DNA from: Sphingomonas sp. AR_OL41
Lineage (GTDB): Bacteria > Pseudomonadota > Alphaproteobacteria > Sphingomonadales > Sphingomonadaceae
NCBI RefSeq assembly: GCF_029911635.1
Contig: NZ_JARYTI010000003.1
Coordinates: forward strand, 1-64,000
Length of the DNA stretch: 64,000 bases
Reading direction: 5' to 3'
In this document: piece by piece, positions 10,160 through 18,897 of the stretch
Layout: the number at the start of each line of letters is the position of its first letter
How positions within the stretch are numbered: the first letter of the stretch is position 1
Position numbers and translations under genes: made by a program
Notes under the pieces: model-generated
The model's input: only the letters and a program-made list of their open reading frames with translations
What the model was told of the DNA's origin: nothing
Database searches by the model: none

Positions 10160-11833
10160 ATGCTGCGCGACCCTTCCGTCAAATACCGACCCTTTCCCCA
10201 GATCGACCTGCCCGACCGCCAATGGCCGTCGCGTACCATCACCCAGCCGCCGCGCTGGCTTTCCACCGACCTGCGCGACGGCAACCAGGCGCTGATCGAC
10301 CCGATGGACGCCGAGAAGAAGGCGCGCTTCTTCGATCTGCTCGTCAAGATCGGGCTGAAGGAGATCGAGGTCGGTTTCCCGAGCGCCGGTGCTACCGAAT
10401 TCGACTTCATTGCGGGGCTGGTGACCGGCGGGCGCATTCCCGACGATGTGACGATCCAGGTGCTGACCCAATCGCGCCGCGACCTGATCGAAACCAGCTT
10501 CGCCTCGCTCAAGGGCGCGAAGCAAGCGATCGTCCACCTCTACAACGCCGTCTCGCCGGCGTGGCGCCGCATCGTGTTCGGCATGAGCCGTGAACAGGTC
10601 AAGGCGATCGCCATCGAAGGCGCGATGATCCTGCGCGACCAGGCCGCCGCGCAGCCCGACACCGACTGGCATTTCGAATATAGCCCGGAGACCTTCTCGA
10701 CCGCCGAACTCGATTTCTCGGTCGAGGTCTGCGAGGCGGTGATGGACGTGTTGCGGCCGACGCCGGACCATCCGATCATCCTCAACCTGCCGGCGACGGT
10801 CGAGGCGGCAACACCCAACATCTATGCCGACCAGATCGAATGGTTCGGCCGCCATATCCGCAACCGCGATTCCGTTGTCATATCGCTGCATCCGCATAAC
10901 GATCGCGGTACCGGCGTGGCGGCGGCCGAACTCGGGCTGATGGCTGGCGCCGACCGCGTCGAGGGCTGCCTGCTCGGCAATGGCGAGCGCACCGGCAATT
11001 GCGATCTGGTGACGGTCGCGCTCAACATGTACACGCAGGGCCTTCACCCCAATCTCGATTTCTCGGACATCGACGAGATCGTCAACACGGTGAACTATTG
11101 CACCAATCTGCCCGTCCATCCCCGCACGCCCTATGCCGGCGAACTGGTGTTTACCGCCTTTTCGGGCAGCCATCAGGACGCGATCAAGAAAGGCTTCGCG
11201 GCGCAGGAAGAGCGCAACGACCAGCTCTGGCAGGTGCCCTATCTGCCGATCGACCCGGCCGATCTCGGCCGGTCGTACGAGGCGGTGATCCGGGTCAATT
11301 CGCAATCGGGCAAGGGCGGCGTCGCCTGGGTGATCGAGCAGGACAAGGGGCTAAAGCTGCCCAAGCGGCTGCAGGCCGAATTCAGCCGCCACGTCCAGCA
11401 ACTCGCCGACGAAACCAGCCGCGAGCTCAACGCCGCCGATATCTGGGCGCTGTTCGAGGCGACCTATCTGCCGGGTGAGAACGATCGCTTCGCGCTGCTC
11501 GACTATCACGAGAGCGGCACGGCGGGCGACCGGCTCTTCGTCGGACGGGTCGCGCTCGAGGGCGGCGAGCGCTCGATCTCGGGGCGCGGCAACGGCCTTA
11601 TCTCGGGCGTGATCGCGGCGCTGGGCGAGAGCACCGGGCCGTCGCTTGATGTGGTCGATTATAGCGAGCATGCGATCGGCCACGGTGCCGATGCGCGCGC
11701 CGCCGCCTATGTCGAGTGCCGCACGACCGATGGGCGGACGGTATTCGGGGTCGGGATCGACACCGATATCGCGACGGCTTCGGTGCGCGCGGTGCTCAGT
11801 GCGGCGAACCGGGCGGACACGACGCTGCCCTGA
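10160..11833 (+). CDS. leuA: 2-isopropylmalate synthase (long type)
   Basis: A 557-residue enzyme that condenses acetyl-CoA with 2-oxoisovalerate, the first step of leucine synthesis. The TIM barrel has the HMGL-like signature [17 protein letters not shown] (about 40) and the metal-binding [16 protein letters not shown]. The C-terminal regulatory LeuA dimerisation domain follows from about 430. ATG 10160 is the chosen start because [14 protein letters not shown] is typical; an upstream in-frame codon at 10097 lies in the leader stem. Confidence 0.95.
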   Translation: MLRDPSVKYRPFPQIDLPDRQWPSRTITQPPRWLSTDLRDGNQALIDPMDAEKKARFFDLLVKIGLKEIEVGFPSAGATEFDFIAGLVTGGRIPDDVTIQVLTQSRRDLIETSFASLKGAKQAIVHLYNAVSPAWRRIVFGMSREQVKAIAIEGAMILRDQAAAQPDTDWHFEYSPETFSTAELDFSVEVCEAVMDVLRPTPDHPIILNLPATVEAATPNIYADQIEWFGRHIRNRDSVVISLHPHNDRGTGVAAAELGLMAGADRVEGCLLGNGERTGNCDLVTVALNMYTQGLHPNLDFSDIDEIVNTVNYCTNLPVHPRTPYAGELVFTAFSGSHQDAIKKGFAAQEERNDQLWQVPYLPIDPADLGRSYEAVIRVNSQSGKGGVAWVIEQDKGLKLPKRLQAEFSRHVQQLADETSRELNAADIWALFEATYLPGENDRFALLDYHESGTAGDRLFVGRVALEGGERSISGRGNGLISGVIAALGESTGPSLDVVDYSEHAIGHGADARAAAYVECRTTDGRTVFGVGIDTDIATASVRAVLSAANRADTTLP

Positions 11834-11854
11834 GCGCCGGCGGCACAAATAATA

Positions 11855-12019
11855 AAATTGTTCACGCGGAGGCGCGAAGCGCGGAGGTGTTGGTTTTGCG
11901 GCAAAGCTCCATGCAAAGCGCAGGGGCCTGCCTTTGTGTAGTCGGAAGATTTGGCTGACACGCGCCTGTCGCACCAAGCGGAACCTCTTCGCGCCTCCGC
12001 GCCTTCGCGCGAACAATTT
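11855..12019. repeat. MITE-like palindromic element after leuA
   Basis: A 165-bp element bounded by perfect AAATTGTTC / GAACAATTT ends, with imperfectly complementary arms made of CGCGGAGGCGCGAAG-type words. It fills most of the leuA-folB gap and has no coding potential. It resembles dispersed sphingomonad repeats. Confidence 0.6.
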
Positions 12020-12042
12020 CCGACGGCGCCCCTCGCGAACGA

Positions 12043-12399
12043 TCAGCGGCTACGCACGATCTCGCAGCCGACCCGGGCATCGGGAAAGATATCCGGTTTG
12101 CACGACCGGACGGTGACCCGTGCGACGCGCGGGTCGGCGAGGCACAGCGCTGCGATTTCCTCGCACAGCGTTTCCTGCAGGTTGAAGTGGCGCGAGGCGG
12201 CGAGAGCGCGGACGCCGGTATAGATCGCGTCATAGTCGAGCGCTTCGGCAATGCGATCCTCGGACGGTGGCGATGGATAGACGCAGTCGAGCCGGATATC
12301 GACCAGCACGCGCTGCGGTGCCTGCTCATGGGCGTGGATCCCCAGGCCCATGACCAGCGACAGCCCGTCGAGCACGAGCGCATAGCCGGCGTCAGCCAT
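12043..12399 (-). CDS. folB: Dihydroneopterin aldolase
   Basis: A 118-residue enzyme that converts dihydroneopterin to hydroxymethyl-dihydropterin plus glycolaldehyde in folate synthesis. The family pattern LDGLSLVMGLGIHAHEQAPQ and the EALDYDAIY segment are present. ATG 12399 overlaps the stop of the SDR gene upstream (ATGGCTGA), so the two are coupled. Confidence 0.87.
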   Translation of the reverse strand: MADAGYALVLDGLSLVMGLGIHAHEQAPQRVLVDIRLDCVYPSPPSEDRIAEALDYDAIYTGVRALAASRHFNLQETLCEEIAALCLADPRVARVTVRSCKPDIFPDARVGCEIVRSR

Positions 12400-13147
12400 G
12401 CGCAACGTCGAACATCACGTCGCGCGCGCGCGGCAGAAAACGCTGTCCGCAATCGACGAACAGGTTCTGGCCGGTGACGCCCCTCGCCTCGAGCAGCCAG
12501 GCGACGGCACGCGCGATATCGTCGACCGCAACCGGCCGGCGCAGCAGATTCTGGCCGGCGACCGCGCGAAATTCCGCATCGGTCTGCCCTCCGCTTGGCA
12601 ACGAGATCCCCGGCGAGACGGCGTTGACGCGAAGGCGCGGGCCGAGCGCCTGGGCCAGCATCCGGGTCGCGCCGTCGAGCGCGAACTTGGCGCAGCTATA
12701 GGAGAAGAAATCGGGATTGGGATTGGCCAGCTTCTGGTCGAGCAGATTGACCACAGCGCCTGCGGCAAGATCGTCCTGCAACGCCAGCGCCGCGGCGAGC
12801 ATCGCCGGTGCGGCGAGATTGACCGCATGATGCTCGTCGAGCGCGGCCCGTTCGACCCGCGGCGGCGTATCGAAGCGGAACAGCGAGGCATTGTTGACCA
12901 GTCCGGCCAGCGGCGCGCCGAGGGCCTGGCGTGCGGCGGCGATCAACGAAGCCGGCGTGGCGGGATCGGCAAGATCGCCGGGCAACGCGACCGCGCCGGG
13001 GAGCGACTCCGCCAGCGCCAGCGCCGCTTCGGCATGTTCATGATAGTGAATGGCGACACGCCAGCCCGCACCAGCGAGGTGGCGCGCGACCACCGCGCCG
13101 ATCCGCCGGGCAGCGCCGGTGACCAGCACGGTCCTGATCGCCGCCAT
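12392..13147 (-). CDS. SDR oxidoreductase, pteridine reductase (FolM/PTR1)-like
   Basis: A 251-residue short-chain dehydrogenase. The cofactor loop is TGAARRIG (about 11-18), where Arg-Ile-Gly instead of Gly-x-Gly is typical of pteridine reductases and FolM. NNAS and the catalytic SYSCAK (Tyr-x-x-x-Lys) follow. Its place between folE and folB, with 3-bp and overlapping junctions, supports reduction of dihydrobiopterin or dihydrofolate, but the substrate is inferred. Confidence 0.78.
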   Translation of the reverse strand: MAAIRTVLVTGAARRIGAVVARHLAGAGWRVAIHYHEHAEAALALAESLPGAVALPGDLADPATPASLIAAARQALGAPLAGLVNNASLFRFDTPPRVERAALDEHHAVNLAAPAMLAAALALQDDLAAGAVVNLLDQKLANPNPDFFSYSCAKFALDGATRMLAQALGPRLRVNAVSPGISLPSGGQTDAEFRAVAGQNLLRRPVAVDDIARAVAWLLEARGVTGQNLFVDCGQRFLPRARDVMFDVAHG

Positions 13148-13150
13148 CGC

Positions 13151-13771
13151 TCAGCGCCCCATCAGCGCGAGGACTTCCTTGCGACTGCGGTCGTCATCGC
13201 GAAACACGCCCATCATCCGGCTGGTGACCATCGTTACCCCCGGGGTGCGGACGCCGCGCGCGGTCATGCAGGCATGGCTCGCCTCGATCACCACGGCAAC
13301 GCCGAGCGGCTTGAGATTGTCCCAGATGCAGTTGGCGACTTCCGCGGTTAGCCGTTCCTGCACCTGGAGCCGGCGCGCATAGGCATGGAGCACCCGCGCC
13401 AGCTTCGAAATGCCGACCACCCAGTTCGACGGCAAATAGGCAATGTGCGCCTTGCCGATGATCGGTGCCATATGATGCTCGCAGTGCGACTGGAACGGAA
13501 TGTCGCGCAGGATGACGATCTCGTCATAGCCCCCGACCTCCTCGAAGATGCGTGACAGATGGTGCGCGGGATCGTCGTGATAGCCGGCGCAATACTCCTT
13601 CCATGCGCGGGCGACGCGCCTGGGAGTATCGACCAGCCCTTCGCGCGCTGGATCGTCACCGGCCCAGCGAATCAGCGTGCGGATCGCCTCGGCCACGTCG
13701 TCGGGCACGGCGATGCCGGGCGCGTCATCGACAAGATCGCCGTTTTCCGGCCCGGCGGAACGATTTACCAT
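13151..13771 (-). CDS. folE: GTP cyclohydrolase I
   Basis: A 206-residue enzyme converting GTP to dihydroneopterin triphosphate, the first step of folate synthesis. Zinc and catalytic residues are in [20 protein letters not shown], followed by [23 protein letters not shown] as the conserved signature. It is first in the folE-SDR-folB operon. Confidence 0.94.
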   Translation of the reverse strand: MVNRSAGPENGDLVDDAPGIAVPDDVAEAIRTLIRWAGDDPAREGLVDTPRRVARAWKEYCAGYHDDPAHHLSRIFEEVGGYDEIVILRDIPFQSHCEHHMAPIIGKAHIAYLPSNWVVGISKLARVLHAYARRLQVQERLTAEVANCIWDNLKPLGVAVVIEASHACMTARGVRTPGVTMVTSRMMGVFRDDDRSRKEVLALMGR

Positions 13772-13919
13772 CTTAGAGTCCTTTGATCGGCTGGTCGCAT
13801 GACGCTACGGCATCTGCGATTGGCGCGGCAGCAGGTCGCGGCCGAATTCATGTTCGATTTTGAAACTGTCTCATTTGGGCAACAACTGTGCAACCCCGCC
13901 GATTTGCGTGGAATACGCA

Positions 13920-13948
13920 TTGACGATAGATTCGACGACACGCTAAAA
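13920..13948 (+). promoter_or_regulatory. Candidate promoter of the TonB receptor gene
   Basis: TTGACG (13920-13925), 17 bp, then CTAAAA (13943-13948), 70 bp before the receptor start, in a relatively AT-rich 247-bp gap between folE and the receptor. The rest of the gap shows nothing clear. Confidence 0.35.
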
Positions 13949-14018
13949 AACCATACCAATTTTACGAACGCGCTCAACCAGCAGAAGACTTGGGGGCGAG
14001 CCAGAAGGGGATGTCACG

Positions 14019-16517
14019 ATGAGAAAATACGAATTGCTCGCCGCATCGGCAATCGCACTGTTCGCTGCCATGCCGGCCATGGCGCAGACCACCCCGCCCG
14101 CTGCGCCGACGCCCGCGCCGACGGCGAGCGACGACTATAGCAGCGACGTCATCGTCACCGCGACGAAGCGCGAACAGACGCTGCAGGACGTGCCGATCTC
14201 GGTCGCCGTGACGGGTGCCGAGACGATCGAAAAGGCGCGCATCGTCGATCTGATCGATCTGCAGTCGGTCGTGCCGTCGTTGAAGGTCACCCAGTTCCAG
14301 AGCGCCGGGCAGACCAATTTTACGATTCGCGGTTTCGGCAACGGCAACGGCAATGACGGTATCGAGAGTTCGGTCGGTGTTTTCATCGACGGCGTCTATC
14401 GCTCGCGCTCGGCGGCTGCGCTCGACGATCTTCCCGAGATCGAACGCATCGAGGTGCTGCGCGGCCCGCAATCGACCCTGTTTGGCAAGAACGTGTCTGC
14501 CGGCGCGATCAACATCATCACCAAGCGCCCCGAATTCGAATGGCACGGCAAGGCCGAGGTCACGGTCGGCAATTACGGCCAGATCAACCCCAAGGGCACG
14601 ATCACCGGCCCGATCAGCGACAGCCTGGCCTTTCGCGTCTCGGGCAGCATCAACGAGCGCAACGGCTATTTCAACAATGTGGTGACCGGCCGCGACGTCA
14701 ACGAGCGCAACCGCTGGTCGATCCGCGGCGACATCCTGTTCCAGCCCTCGTCGGATTTCTCGCTGCGCCTGATCGCCGACTATAACGTCATCAAGGAAGT
14801 GTGCTGCGGTGCCGAGACCGTGTTCAACGGCCCGGCGACCCTCGCCATCGCCGCGATCGGCTTCAAGATCAACGACACCACCAAGACTTTCGATCGCAAC
14901 CTGGTGTACAACACCAATCCGAACAACCGTCTGGTCGGCAAGGGCATTTCCGGTCAGATCGACTGGAACGTCGGAATCGGCAAGCTGACCTCGATCACGG
15001 CGTATCGCGATCAGGTCAACCAGACCACGCTCGACGTCGATTTCACCGGGGCCGACATTTCCAACCTGGTGAGCGCCAATCACATCAAGACCTTTACGCA
15101 GGAACTGCGTCTGGCGTCGGACAACGACGGCCCGTTCAGCTGGCTGATCGGCGGCTTCTACGATCACGAAAACCTCACCACCGGTCGCGACATCCGCTAC
15201 GGCAAGGACACCCGTGCCTATATCAACGCGTTGACGAGCGGCGCGGTTACCCAGCTCGAGACCCTTCAATCGCTGGTCAATCCGACGATTCTGCCGGGCC
15301 GCACCTATTTTCAGCAGGGCCAGGGCATCGCCGACAATTACGCGATGAAGCAGACGTCCTATTCGATCTTCGGCCAGCTCGATTACAAGATTACCGATCG
15401 CCTGACGATCACGGCGGGCGGTGCGTATCTCAACGATCGCAAGGCCGCTCAATCCTTCGTTGTGCTGCAGGATCCGTTCTCTTCGCTCAATCTGCAGAAT
15501 GTGCCTGAGCTTGGTTTCCTGCCGCTGACGATCCTCAACCCTGCCGCACCGGCGGGCGCCAAGATCCCGACCAACCTGTTCGGCGCCCTTGGGGCGGTGC
15601 AGTTCTTCTACGGCAATGCGCCGACACACGGCCCGGTGAACTATCCGAATGCCACCGAGACGGGCATTCTGAAGGCTGACAAGTTCACCTATGCCGGCCG
15701 CGTGGCTTATGATTTCGGCCCGGTGAACGCGTATGTCAGCTATTCGACGGGCTGGAAGGCCGGCGCGTTCAACCTGTCGTCGGACAGCCGTCCGCCTGAC
15801 GCGAACGGGGTCGGTCGCTCGGCAGCGCCGGAAAATGTGACGGTCTATGAGGCGGGCCTGAAGGCCAAGTTCCATGGCGGTTACTTCAACCTCGCGGTGT
15901 TCAAGCAGACCATCAAGGGGTTCCAGTCGAATGCCTTCACCGGCCTGGGCTTCAATCTGGTCAACGCCGGCGCGGAGTCGGTTCGCGGCTTCGAAGTGGA
16001 CGCGGCCTATCGTCCGATCCCGTGGCTCTCACTGACCGGTGCGGTGACGTATCTCGATCCGAAATATGACTCGTTCACCGGCGCGGCGTGCGTCGACTAT
16101 GATACGGTGCAGTGCCCGGTAAATCCCGCCACCGGGCTGCGTCCGAATTTCCGCGATCTGACCGGCAAAAAGCCGGCAGGTATCCCGACATGGAGCGCCT
16201 CGACCTCGGCGACAATCACGCATCGCTTCGGCAATGGCTGGGGTTTCTATCTGCGCGGCGAGTATGACTATACCAGCAACACGCAGCTCACCGAGACGAC
16301 CCCGCCGCAATATTCGACCTGGGGCCAGAGCCAGATAAATGCGAGCTTCGCGATCCAGGACACCAACGATCAGCTCGAGTTGATGTTCTGGGCGCGCAAT
16401 CTCAACAACGACAAGTTCCTGCTGGCGACCTTCCCGACGGTGGCGCAGTCGGGCAGCTATAGCGGCTATCCGAACGAGCCGCGTACCTATGGCTTCACGG
16501 TTCGCAAGAGCTTCTGA
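14019..16517 (+). CDS. TonB-dependent outer-membrane receptor
   Basis: An 832-residue outer-membrane transporter. It has a signal peptide (FAAMPAMAQTT), a TonB box-like DVIVTATKREQTLQDVPISV (about 47), a plug domain with the IERIEVLRGPQSTLFGKN signature, and a long beta-barrel ending in a terminal Phe (TVRKSF). The type is that of the many sphingomonad receptors, and the substrate cannot be deduced. SD GGGG precedes ATG 14019. An intrinsic terminator follows. Confidence 0.92.
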   Translation: MRKYELLAASAIALFAAMPAMAQTTPPAAPTPAPTASDDYSSDVIVTATKREQTLQDVPISVAVTGAETIEKARIVDLIDLQSVVPSLKVTQFQSAGQTNFTIRGFGNGNGNDGIESSVGVFIDGVYRSRSAAALDDLPEIERIEVLRGPQSTLFGKNVSAGAINIITKRPEFEWHGKAEVTVGNYGQINPKGTITGPISDSLAFRVSGSINERNGYFNNVVTGRDVNERNRWSIRGDILFQPSSDFSLRLIADYNVIKEVCCGAETVFNGPATLAIAAIGFKINDTTKTFDRNLVYNTNPNNRLVGKGISGQIDWNVGIGKLTSITAYRDQVNQTTLDVDFTGADISNLVSANHIKTFTQELRLASDNDGPFSWLIGGFYDHENLTTGRDIRYGKDTRAYINALTSGAVTQLETLQSLVNPTILPGRTYFQQGQGIADNYAMKQTSYSIFGQLDYKITDRLTITAGGAYLNDRKAAQSFVVLQDPFSSLNLQNVPELGFLPLTILNPAAPAGAKIPTNLFGALGAVQFFYGNAPTHGPVNYPNATETGILKADKFTYAGRVAYDFGPVNAYVSYSTGWKAGAFNLSSDSRPPDANGVGRSAAPENVTVYEAGLKAKFHGGYFNLAVFKQTIKGFQSNAFTGLGFNLVNAGAESVRGFEVDAAYRPIPWLSLTGAVTYLDPKYDSFTGAACVDYDTVQCPVNPATGLRPNFRDLTGKKPAGIPTWSASTSATITHRFGNGWGFYLRGEYDYTSNTQLTETTPPQYSTWGQSQINASFAIQDTNDQLELMFWARNLNNDKFLLATFPTVAQSGSYSGYPNEPRTYGFTVRKSF

Positions 16518-16541
16518 TCCGCGATCAGATGGCGTGAACAG

Positions 16542-16580
16542 CGGCCCCCGTTCCGAATGGAACGGGGGCCGTTCTTGTTT
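16542..16580 (+). terminator. Intrinsic terminator after the TonB receptor
   Basis: A 13-bp perfect stem CGGCCCCCGTTCC / GGAACGGGGGCCG with a GAAT loop and a TTCTTGTTT tail, 24 bp after the stop. From here to 16791 (about 210 bp) I see only the SD of the next gene. Confidence 0.9.
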
Positions 16581-16791
16581 GAGGCATGCGGGCTTCCGTG
16601 CGTCGCCAACCTCGGCAGCCGTCGTGAAAATGACTCAAATTGATCGCGTGGGCAGGCTCAACCGAGGAGAAAGCAGCCCGAATGGACATTGTTAGGCGTG
16701 ACAAGCGAGAAAAGGCGGCGCACAAGCGATGTGCGCTGCACGAAGGCGTAAGGCCGTCAACGGCCAGCACGATACACAGGAAGGACGATTT

Positions 16792-17055
16792 ATGGCTACT
16801 ACCCCCGCGAAGACCGGCGGCATCCACGCACCGGTTCAGCCCTCTGCCGAACTCGGCGCGATCGTCGGCAACGACCGGTTGCCGCGCAGCCAGGTGATCA
16901 GCAAGGTGTGGGAATATATCAAGGCCAACAACCTGCAGAACCCCGCCAACAAGCGCGAGATTCTCGCCGACGAGAAGCTGAAGAAGGTGTTTGGCCGGGA
17001 TTCAGTGACGATGTTCGAAATGAACAAGTACATCGCCCAGCACGTCAAGGCCTGA
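16792..17055 (+). CDS. SWIB/MDM2 domain protein
   Basis: An 87-residue protein that is essentially one SWIB domain (SQVISKVWEYIKANNLQNP... ...FEMNKYIAQHVKA). In bacteria these small proteins are thought to associate with DNA or topoisomerase; the role here is unknown. AGGAAGGA 6-13 bp before ATG 16792 decides the start over an upstream in-frame codon at 16729. The phage attachment site lies about 80 bp downstream. Confidence 0.88.
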   Translation: MATTPAKTGGIHAPVQPSAELGAIVGNDRLPRSQVISKVWEYIKANNLQNPANKREILADEKLKKVFGRDSVTMFEMNKYIAQHVKA

Positions 17056-17138
17056 ACGTTACGGCAGTGCGGGCTTCGGTCGATCCTTCGCCGGAGCCCG
17101 CCGCCAGCGCGCGACAGCAGTGCGCGCGTCATGAATAT

Positions 17139-17186
17139 TGGTGCCCCCGGCGAGATTCGAACACGCGGCCTACGGTTTAGGAAACC
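17139..17186 (-). other. Displaced tRNA-Arg 3' half with attL core
   Basis: The minus strand carries the 3' part of a tRNA from the anticodon loop to an encoded CCA: core (17169-17186), T-loop TTCGAAT, acceptor CGGGGGC, discriminator A and CCA. The T-stem GCGTG/CTCGC has a mismatch. No 5' half follows, so this is not a working tRNA. It matches the intact tRNA-Arg at 53154 in core and acceptor but differs in the T arm. I read it as the host's original 3' half pushed away by integration. Confidence 0.8.
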
Positions 17187-17292
17187 ATAGGAACGCGACG
17201 AATTCGGACGTGGGTAACACCTCAAAACCCGCAGAAATCTGCCGGTTTCTGGCTTTTGCTCCAAAGTTGATTCGCCGTCAAGAATCGCCGAG

Positions 17293-17312
17293 CGTCATTC
17301 TCACGTCATTTT
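17293..17312 (+). promoter_or_regulatory. Integrase arm-type repeat, left
   Basis: CGTCATT occurs twice 11 bp apart (17293, 17304) and once more at 17323. The same paired arrangement is found at the other prophage end. The 240 bp from 17187 to 17426 otherwise show no gene. Confidence 0.6.
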
Positions 17313-17426
17313 AGAATTCGGCCGTCATTGTCCGGTGCCCCCTGAGGCCCGCTGAGAGGCCCCGGCCCGCTTCCCCCACGATCTGCCCCGGAATGTATGG
17401 CGCTGCCGTACCGGCCCGCCCTGAGT

Positions 17427-17804
17427 TTATTTCGTGCCCGTTGCCGCCGTAGCTGCCCCAGCCGGGGGAGCGTGAAGAAAGACCTGATAACCGAGCGCCG
17501 AGATCGCCATCGCGATGGCAACGATTGCACTTTTCAAAGCCACGCCCGTTGTCGCCGCACCGCGAATCATTCCGTCCCGTTCGATCTGCCAATCTTCCAC
17601 CGTATCAATCCGGGAAATAGTAAGATCGTGAGCTTTCCGATCGGGACGTACTGCCAATTCAATTTCCATAGTGGCGATTCGGGTTTCGTGAACATCGGCC
17701 CGACTATCCATGCGCGCCAATGTCGCCGCCAGTCCGTCCACCTTCGTGTCGACGCGAATCAATAGGTCGCGCATATCGTCGCGGCCTGAGGTTGTGCCGG
17801 TCAT
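17427..17804 (-). CDS. Phage coiled-coil protein with one C-terminal membrane helix
   Basis: A 125-residue protein. Residues 10-75 are heptad-like and charged (LLIRVDTKVDGLAATLARMD), followed by a hydrophobic segment SAIVAIAMAISALGYQVFL at about 91-109 and an Ala/Thr-rich tail. This layout is common for phage proteins encoded next to a holin, but I cannot name a family. ATG overlaps the stop of the holin-like gene (ATGA), so it is the coupled last gene of the late region. Confidence 0.6.
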   Translation of the reverse strand: MTGTTSGRDDMRDLLIRVDTKVDGLAATLARMDSRADVHETRIATMEIELAVRPDRKAHDLTISRIDTVEDWQIERDGMIRGAATTGVALKSAIVAIAMAISALGYQVFLHAPPAGAATAATGTK

Positions 17805-17980
17805 GCCGCGTCACCATCGCTCTTGGTGCTGGTTGGGACGAGCGCGCCGACCACGCCAATAGCGGCTAATATATAGCTCCATGGTGCTGTCAGAGCGCTT
17901 GCCCCGGTGACACCAACACCGATCGACATCCACGTGCTGCGCTCACCTATGCGAGCCTTGATGTAGGAAATAACTTTCAT
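17801..17980 (-). CDS. Putative holin
   Basis: A 59-residue protein with two hydrophobic segments: SIGVGVTGASAL and YILAAIGVVGALVP. It has a basic amphipathic start (MKVISYIKARIGERS) and a charged tail (TSTKSDGD). Size, topology and the W-S-Y-I-L-A-A-I-G-x-x-x-A-L-V-P pattern fit small class II-like holins. It is separated by about 25 kb from the lysozyme. A TAAGTA box lies 4 nt before ATG 17980. The assignment is inferred from architecture, not from a known signature. Confidence 0.6.
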   Translation of the reverse strand: MKVISYIKARIGERSTWMSIGVGVTGASALTAPWSYILAAIGVVGALVPTSTKSDGDAA

Positions 17981-17984
17981 CCAA

Positions 17985-17990
17985 TACTTA
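17985..17990 (-). promoter_or_regulatory. Late-promoter variant TAAGTA before the holin-like gene
   Basis: Reads CTAAGTA-TTGG-ATG on the minus strand: one mismatch to TAAATA, with the common 4-nt spacer. Confidence 0.4.
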
Positions 17991-18006
17991 GGATGAGACC
18001 CGAAAA

Positions 18007-18423
18007 TCAGGGAATCGGGGGGATATCGGCCGGGGGTGTGGGAACCGGCACCGCTGGCGTTCCCGCAGGATCATCCGCCGCGTCTGGCCACGTCATACCA
18101 TCGGGGGCATCTTCGCCCGCGTCACGCATTAGCGCGAGCCTTTGGCGCGCCGACAAGCTGCCGCGCGAAAAGAAATTGCTTACCGCGAAAACCCCAAGCG
18201 CCCCAGCCGCGATGTTGAGCAAGATCGGCCCTACGGTCGTCTCTGAGCCACCACCGCGCGGCGCGTCATAGATTGCCCCCAGCGTGTTTTGCCAAGCGAC
18301 AAGCTCGGCGGTTTGAGCGCGCAACATTTCGAAGATTGTGGCCGGGCATTCCTCAGGCTTATCGATCGTGAAATTGCGCACCGCTTGGAGCGCGTCAAAG
18401 AGTGTTTCGTAATGCTGGATCAT
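18007..18423 (-). CDS. Phage membrane protein of unknown function
   Basis: A 138-residue protein with one central hydrophobic segment (GPILLNIAAGALGVFAVSNFF, about 65-85) and a Pro/Ala/Asp-rich C-terminus ending PPADIPPIP. It lies between the tail-fibre-side genes and the holin-like gene, so a lysis or virion-tip role is possible. No family is recognised. The start ATG has no SD but a TAAATA box 4 nt upstream. Confidence 0.6.
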   Translation of the reverse strand: MIQHYETLFDALQAVRNFTIDKPEECPATIFEMLRAQTAELVAWQNTLGAIYDAPRGGGSETTVGPILLNIAAGALGVFAVSNFFSRGSLSARQRLALMRDAGEDAPDGMTWPDAADDPAGTPAVPVPTPPADIPPIP

Positions 18424-18427
18424 GGCT

Positions 18428-18433
18428 TATTTA
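18428..18433 (-). promoter_or_regulatory. TAAATA box, spacer 4
   Basis: GTTAAATA-AGCC-ATG before the 138-residue membrane protein gene. Confidence 0.6.
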
Positions 18434-18435
18434 AC

Positions 18436-18885
18436 TCACAAGAGCGACGCGGCATCGATTGTCCGGACTTCCGCAACACACGCGATGGCGCGTCTTATAG
18501 AGGCATTAAGGCGCACATCATCAGACCAAGGAATCAATGGCGCGCTGTGTGTTGATCCATCGCCGTTTTCATAATCGATAAGCGTAGCATCCTCCCCCAG
18601 CACCATTAGCAATACCTCACGTGCGAGGGTTTGCACCCCATGACGCGCGACCGCCGCACCATCGGCGGTATGTGAAAATGTTAGCGTGACGTGCTGCCCT
18701 TCCGGGCATGTATGGGAACAACCATCGCGATCAATCCAACGCGCCGTTGCCGAGATCACTACACCGGCACCATTGGCTAACCATGCTGGCGTTACAGCAA
18801 CGGCGATCACGTGCCCGTCATCAAGTGTAACCGCTTGCTCGCCGATTGCGAGCCCTGAGCATTCTGTCGTGATTGTATAAGTCAT
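18436..18885 (-). CDS. Phage protein of unknown function, tail region
   Basis: A 149-residue soluble protein with a beta-rich first half (TITTECSGLAIGEQAVTLDDGHVIAVAVTPAW) and a predicted helical C-terminus. Its place directly after the large fibre gene suggests a fibre-associated or assembly role. I do not recognise it. Confidence 0.6.
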   Translation of the reverse strand: MTYTITTECSGLAIGEQAVTLDDGHVIAVAVTPAWLANGAGVVISATARWIDRDGCSHTCPEGQHVTLTFSHTADGAAVARHGVQTLAREVLLMVLGEDATLIDYENGDGSTHSAPLIPWSDDVRLNASIRRAIACVAEVRTIDAASLL

Positions 18886-18889
18886 GATG

Positions 18890-18895
18890 TATTTA
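18890..18895 (-). promoter_or_regulatory. TAAATA box, spacer 4
   Basis: GATAAATA-CATC-ATG, placed in the 12 bp between the fibre gene's stop and the next start. Confidence 0.6.
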
Positions 18896-18897
18896 TC

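Noticed and set aside
13974-15875. 633-codon antisense frame over the TonB receptor
   Set aside because: Composition typical of antisense reading in high-GC DNA; no recognisable protein.
17139-17186. Functional tRNA at the left prophage end
   Set aside because: Only the 3' half from the anticodon loop is present; there is no 5' acceptor or D arm.
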